Assembly: GCA_904501915.1 (NCBI GenBank)
Contig: CAJGCV010000061.1
Location: 1-12,819, forward strand
Source of the DNA: an uncultured Akkermansia sp.
Lineage (GTDB): Bacteria > Verrucomicrobiota > Verrucomicrobiia > Verrucomicrobiales > Akkermansiaceae
DNA length: 12,819 nt
Direction: 5' to 3'
Numbering within the stretch: position 1 is the stretch's first letter; each line of letters begins with the position of its first letter. This document shows, one piece after another, positions 12,070 to 12,819 of this stretch. The notes under the pieces were generated by a model. That model made no database searches and was not told the origin of the DNA. It worked only from the letters and a program-made list of their open reading frames with translations. The translations under genes were made by a program, and so were the position numbers.

Positions 12070-12098
12070 TTGACGAAGCGGTGGCCTGGTGGTATATT
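12070..12098 (+). promoter_or_regulatory. Promoter of initiator tRNA
   Basis: TTGACG (12070-12075), 17-bp spacer, TATATT (12093-12098). The predicted start near 12105 gives a 5' trailer of about 29 nt before the tRNA. This is one of the best sigma-70 promoters in the window. Confidence 0.85.
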
Positions 12099-12133
12099 TC
12101 TGCCGCACCCGCCAGGGATGCTTTAATGAAAAT

Positions 12134-12207
12134 CGCGGGATGGAGCAGCCAGGTAGCTCGTCAGGCTCATAACCTGAAGGCCGCAGGTTCAAATCCTGCT
12201 CCCGCAA
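12134..12207 (+). tRNA. Initiator tRNA-fMet (anticodon CAT)
   Basis: A 74-nt cloverleaf with initiator hallmarks: unpaired C1-A72 at the acceptor end, A11-U24 in the D stem, loop CTCATAA, and the TTCAAAT T-loop. The anticodon stem is TCAGG/CCTGA, so the first of the three G-C pairs typical of initiators is A29-U41 instead. CCA is not encoded. Confidence 0.96.
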
Positions 12208-12215
12208 CTCCGAAA

Positions 12216-12242
12216 AAGTACCGCAAATCGCGGTACTTTTTT
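12216..12242 (+). terminator. Intrinsic terminator of initiator tRNA
   Basis: AAGTACCGC (12216-12224) pairs with GCGGTACTT (12230-12238), loop AAATC, followed by a T-rich tail. A-tracts on the left allow some function in the reverse direction. Confidence 0.9.
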
Positions 12243-12316
12243 ATTTCAGGTAAGAGGGGGAGGAAGCATGCGCTTACCTCGGAAAAATATCGTTATGGAC
12301 TTTCAGAGGGTTCTTT

Positions 12317-12547
12317 GTGCGGCGTTATTGTGCCGAATCCTGTGGGGCGTGGATTTGCTGCCGGCTGATAAGATGCCTGAGGGTGGGCCACGCTCATTTC
12401 CGTATGCTGCGCGAGGCAGGATTCCTGCTGTATGATGACGGCCGCGGGGAGTGGACACCATGCAATATATATCGCCACCTGGTGGAGCAGGGGCGGGCTT
12501 TTCTGTGTGCTGGTGCTATCTTCTGCCAAAGAAAAAGCCCCCGTTAG
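12317..12547 (+). pseudogene. Possible remnant of an ArsR-type winged-helix regulator
   Basis: The 76-codon frame contains HFRMLREAGFLLYDDGRGEW (residues about 27-46), which resembles the recognition helix and wing of ArsR-like repressors (HLRxLREAGLVxxxxxGRxxxY). The expected preceding helices are not in this frame; some of that flavour appears in the neighbouring frame starting with ATG 12297. There is no ribosome binding site, and the frame ends inside the terminator stem of the minus-strand RNA. A broken gene is more likely than a functional small protein, and chance resemblance is possible. Confidence 0.22.
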
Positions 12548-12606
12548 CGGTGCGGCAACACCCGGGGGCTGATATAAATGAAATTAGTAATAGCGGTTTC
12601 CCGCTG
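12531..12606 (-). ncRNA. Candidate small RNA, about 75 nt
   Basis: A strong minus-strand promoter starts transcription near 12606. The transcript would begin with a hairpin AGCGG-GAAA-CCGCT (12605-12592, GNRA tetraloop), continue through about 21 nt of unpaired AU-rich sequence (12591-12571), and end in a terminator hairpin AGCCCCCG/CGGGGGCT (12563-12570 with 12536-12543) followed by TTTTTCTTT. There is no ORF between promoter and terminator. This hairpin, linker, terminator layout is typical of bacterial regulatory small RNAs. Target and class are unknown. Confidence 0.55.
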
Positions 12607-12612
12607 GGAATG

Positions 12613-12641
12613 ATTAAAGCACAGTTGGAGGGTAAAGTCAA
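12613..12641 (-). promoter_or_regulatory. Promoter of the candidate small RNA
   Basis: Minus-strand TTGACT (12636-12641), 17-bp spacer and TTTAAT (12613-12618); each hexamer differs from consensus at one position. The next intrinsic terminator is only about 65 bp downstream of the -10, so the product must be short unless there is read-through. Confidence 0.75.
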
Positions 12642-12691
12642 GATGTGTAAAAAAAAGATTTTGCCCTGAGCATACTCTCCCTCAATGAAAT

Positions 12692-12708
12692 ACCGCAGTT
12701 CCTGCGGT
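12692..12708. repeat. 7-bp palindromic hairpin in the right intergenic region
   Basis: ACCGCAG (12692-12698) and CTGCGGT (12702-12708) form a 7-bp stem with a 3-nt loop, flanked by two copies of TGAAATAC. There is no T-tract. The remaining DNA from 12642 to the window edge shows no convincing gene. Confidence 0.4.
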
Positions 12709-12819
12709 GTGAAATACGGCGTTGCCGGTAAATCACAATTTAGCACAATAACTTTGGTACAGTGTGGAGAATTGTGCGCCTGCCGGGATTATTTGTGGTT
12801 GAGAATGCGTGCCGTTTCG

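Noticed and set aside
12081..12368. 95-codon plus-strand ORF with ARQAHNLKAAGSNPAPA
   Set aside because: Translation of the initiator tRNA gene and its terminator, not a protein gene.
12516..12746. 76-codon minus-strand ORF
   Set aside because: It spans a strong promoter and continues through the terminator of the small-RNA candidate, so it is not a coherent gene.
12774..12819. GTG at 12774 opening a frame to the right edge
   Set aside because: Only 15 codons are visible, with no ribosome binding site or convincing promoter; cannot be supported from this window.

Overview
The window looks like a verrucomicrobial chromosome, most plausibly Akkermansia or a close relative. The evidence is moderate GC content, a secreted GH20 hexosaminidase, a large autotransporter with glycine-rich repeats, short lipoproteins, a membrane protein ending in a domain I associate with this phylum, and weak use of Shine-Dalgarno sequences. 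This is inference from gene content; no rRNA or other phylogenetic marker is present.

Left edge (1-860): the 3' end of an ISL3-family transposase enters from outside the window. It is followed by a GC-rich, gene-less stretch that folds into what looks like a plus-strand structured RNA (403-630). That RNA converges on a minus-strand tRNA-Ala(CGC), and the two share a bidirectional terminator whose 21-bp inverted repeat reaches into the tRNA 3' end.

861-3958: a secreted SGNH-like protein that has lost its catalytic-serine block converges on a secreted GH20 beta-N-acetylhexosaminidase. The 3959-4594 intergenic stretch is AT-rich. It holds a decayed, inverted fragment of an autotransporter barrel, several inverted repeats and a reiterated 9-bp half-site.

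4595-8708: an intact 963-residue autotransporter (signal peptide, beta-helix passenger, helical linker, 12-strand-type barrel) is followed by a terminator and an M42 aminopeptidase. 8862-10222: a minus-strand, translationally coupled pair encodes a coiled-coil lipoprotein and a single-pass coiled-coil membrane protein, both of unknown function. 10353-11824: a divergent pair encodes a family-4-like uracil-DNA glycosylase lacking the N-terminal iron-sulfur cysteines and a coupled Sel1-repeat lipoprotein.

11824-12819: a 209-bp MITE with perfect 21-bp terminal repeats and an 8-bp target duplication is inserted exactly at the Sel1 stop codon. It is followed by initiator tRNA-Met, a possible broken HTH regulator, and a strong minus-strand promoter that drives only a ~75-nt hairpin-linker-terminator transcript (candidate sRNA).

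No CRISPR array, phage module or complete defence system is visible. The most interesting unexplained items are the 403-630 RNA, the 12531-12606 sRNA candidate, the MITE, and a recurring promoter geometry that predicts leaderless mRNAs.
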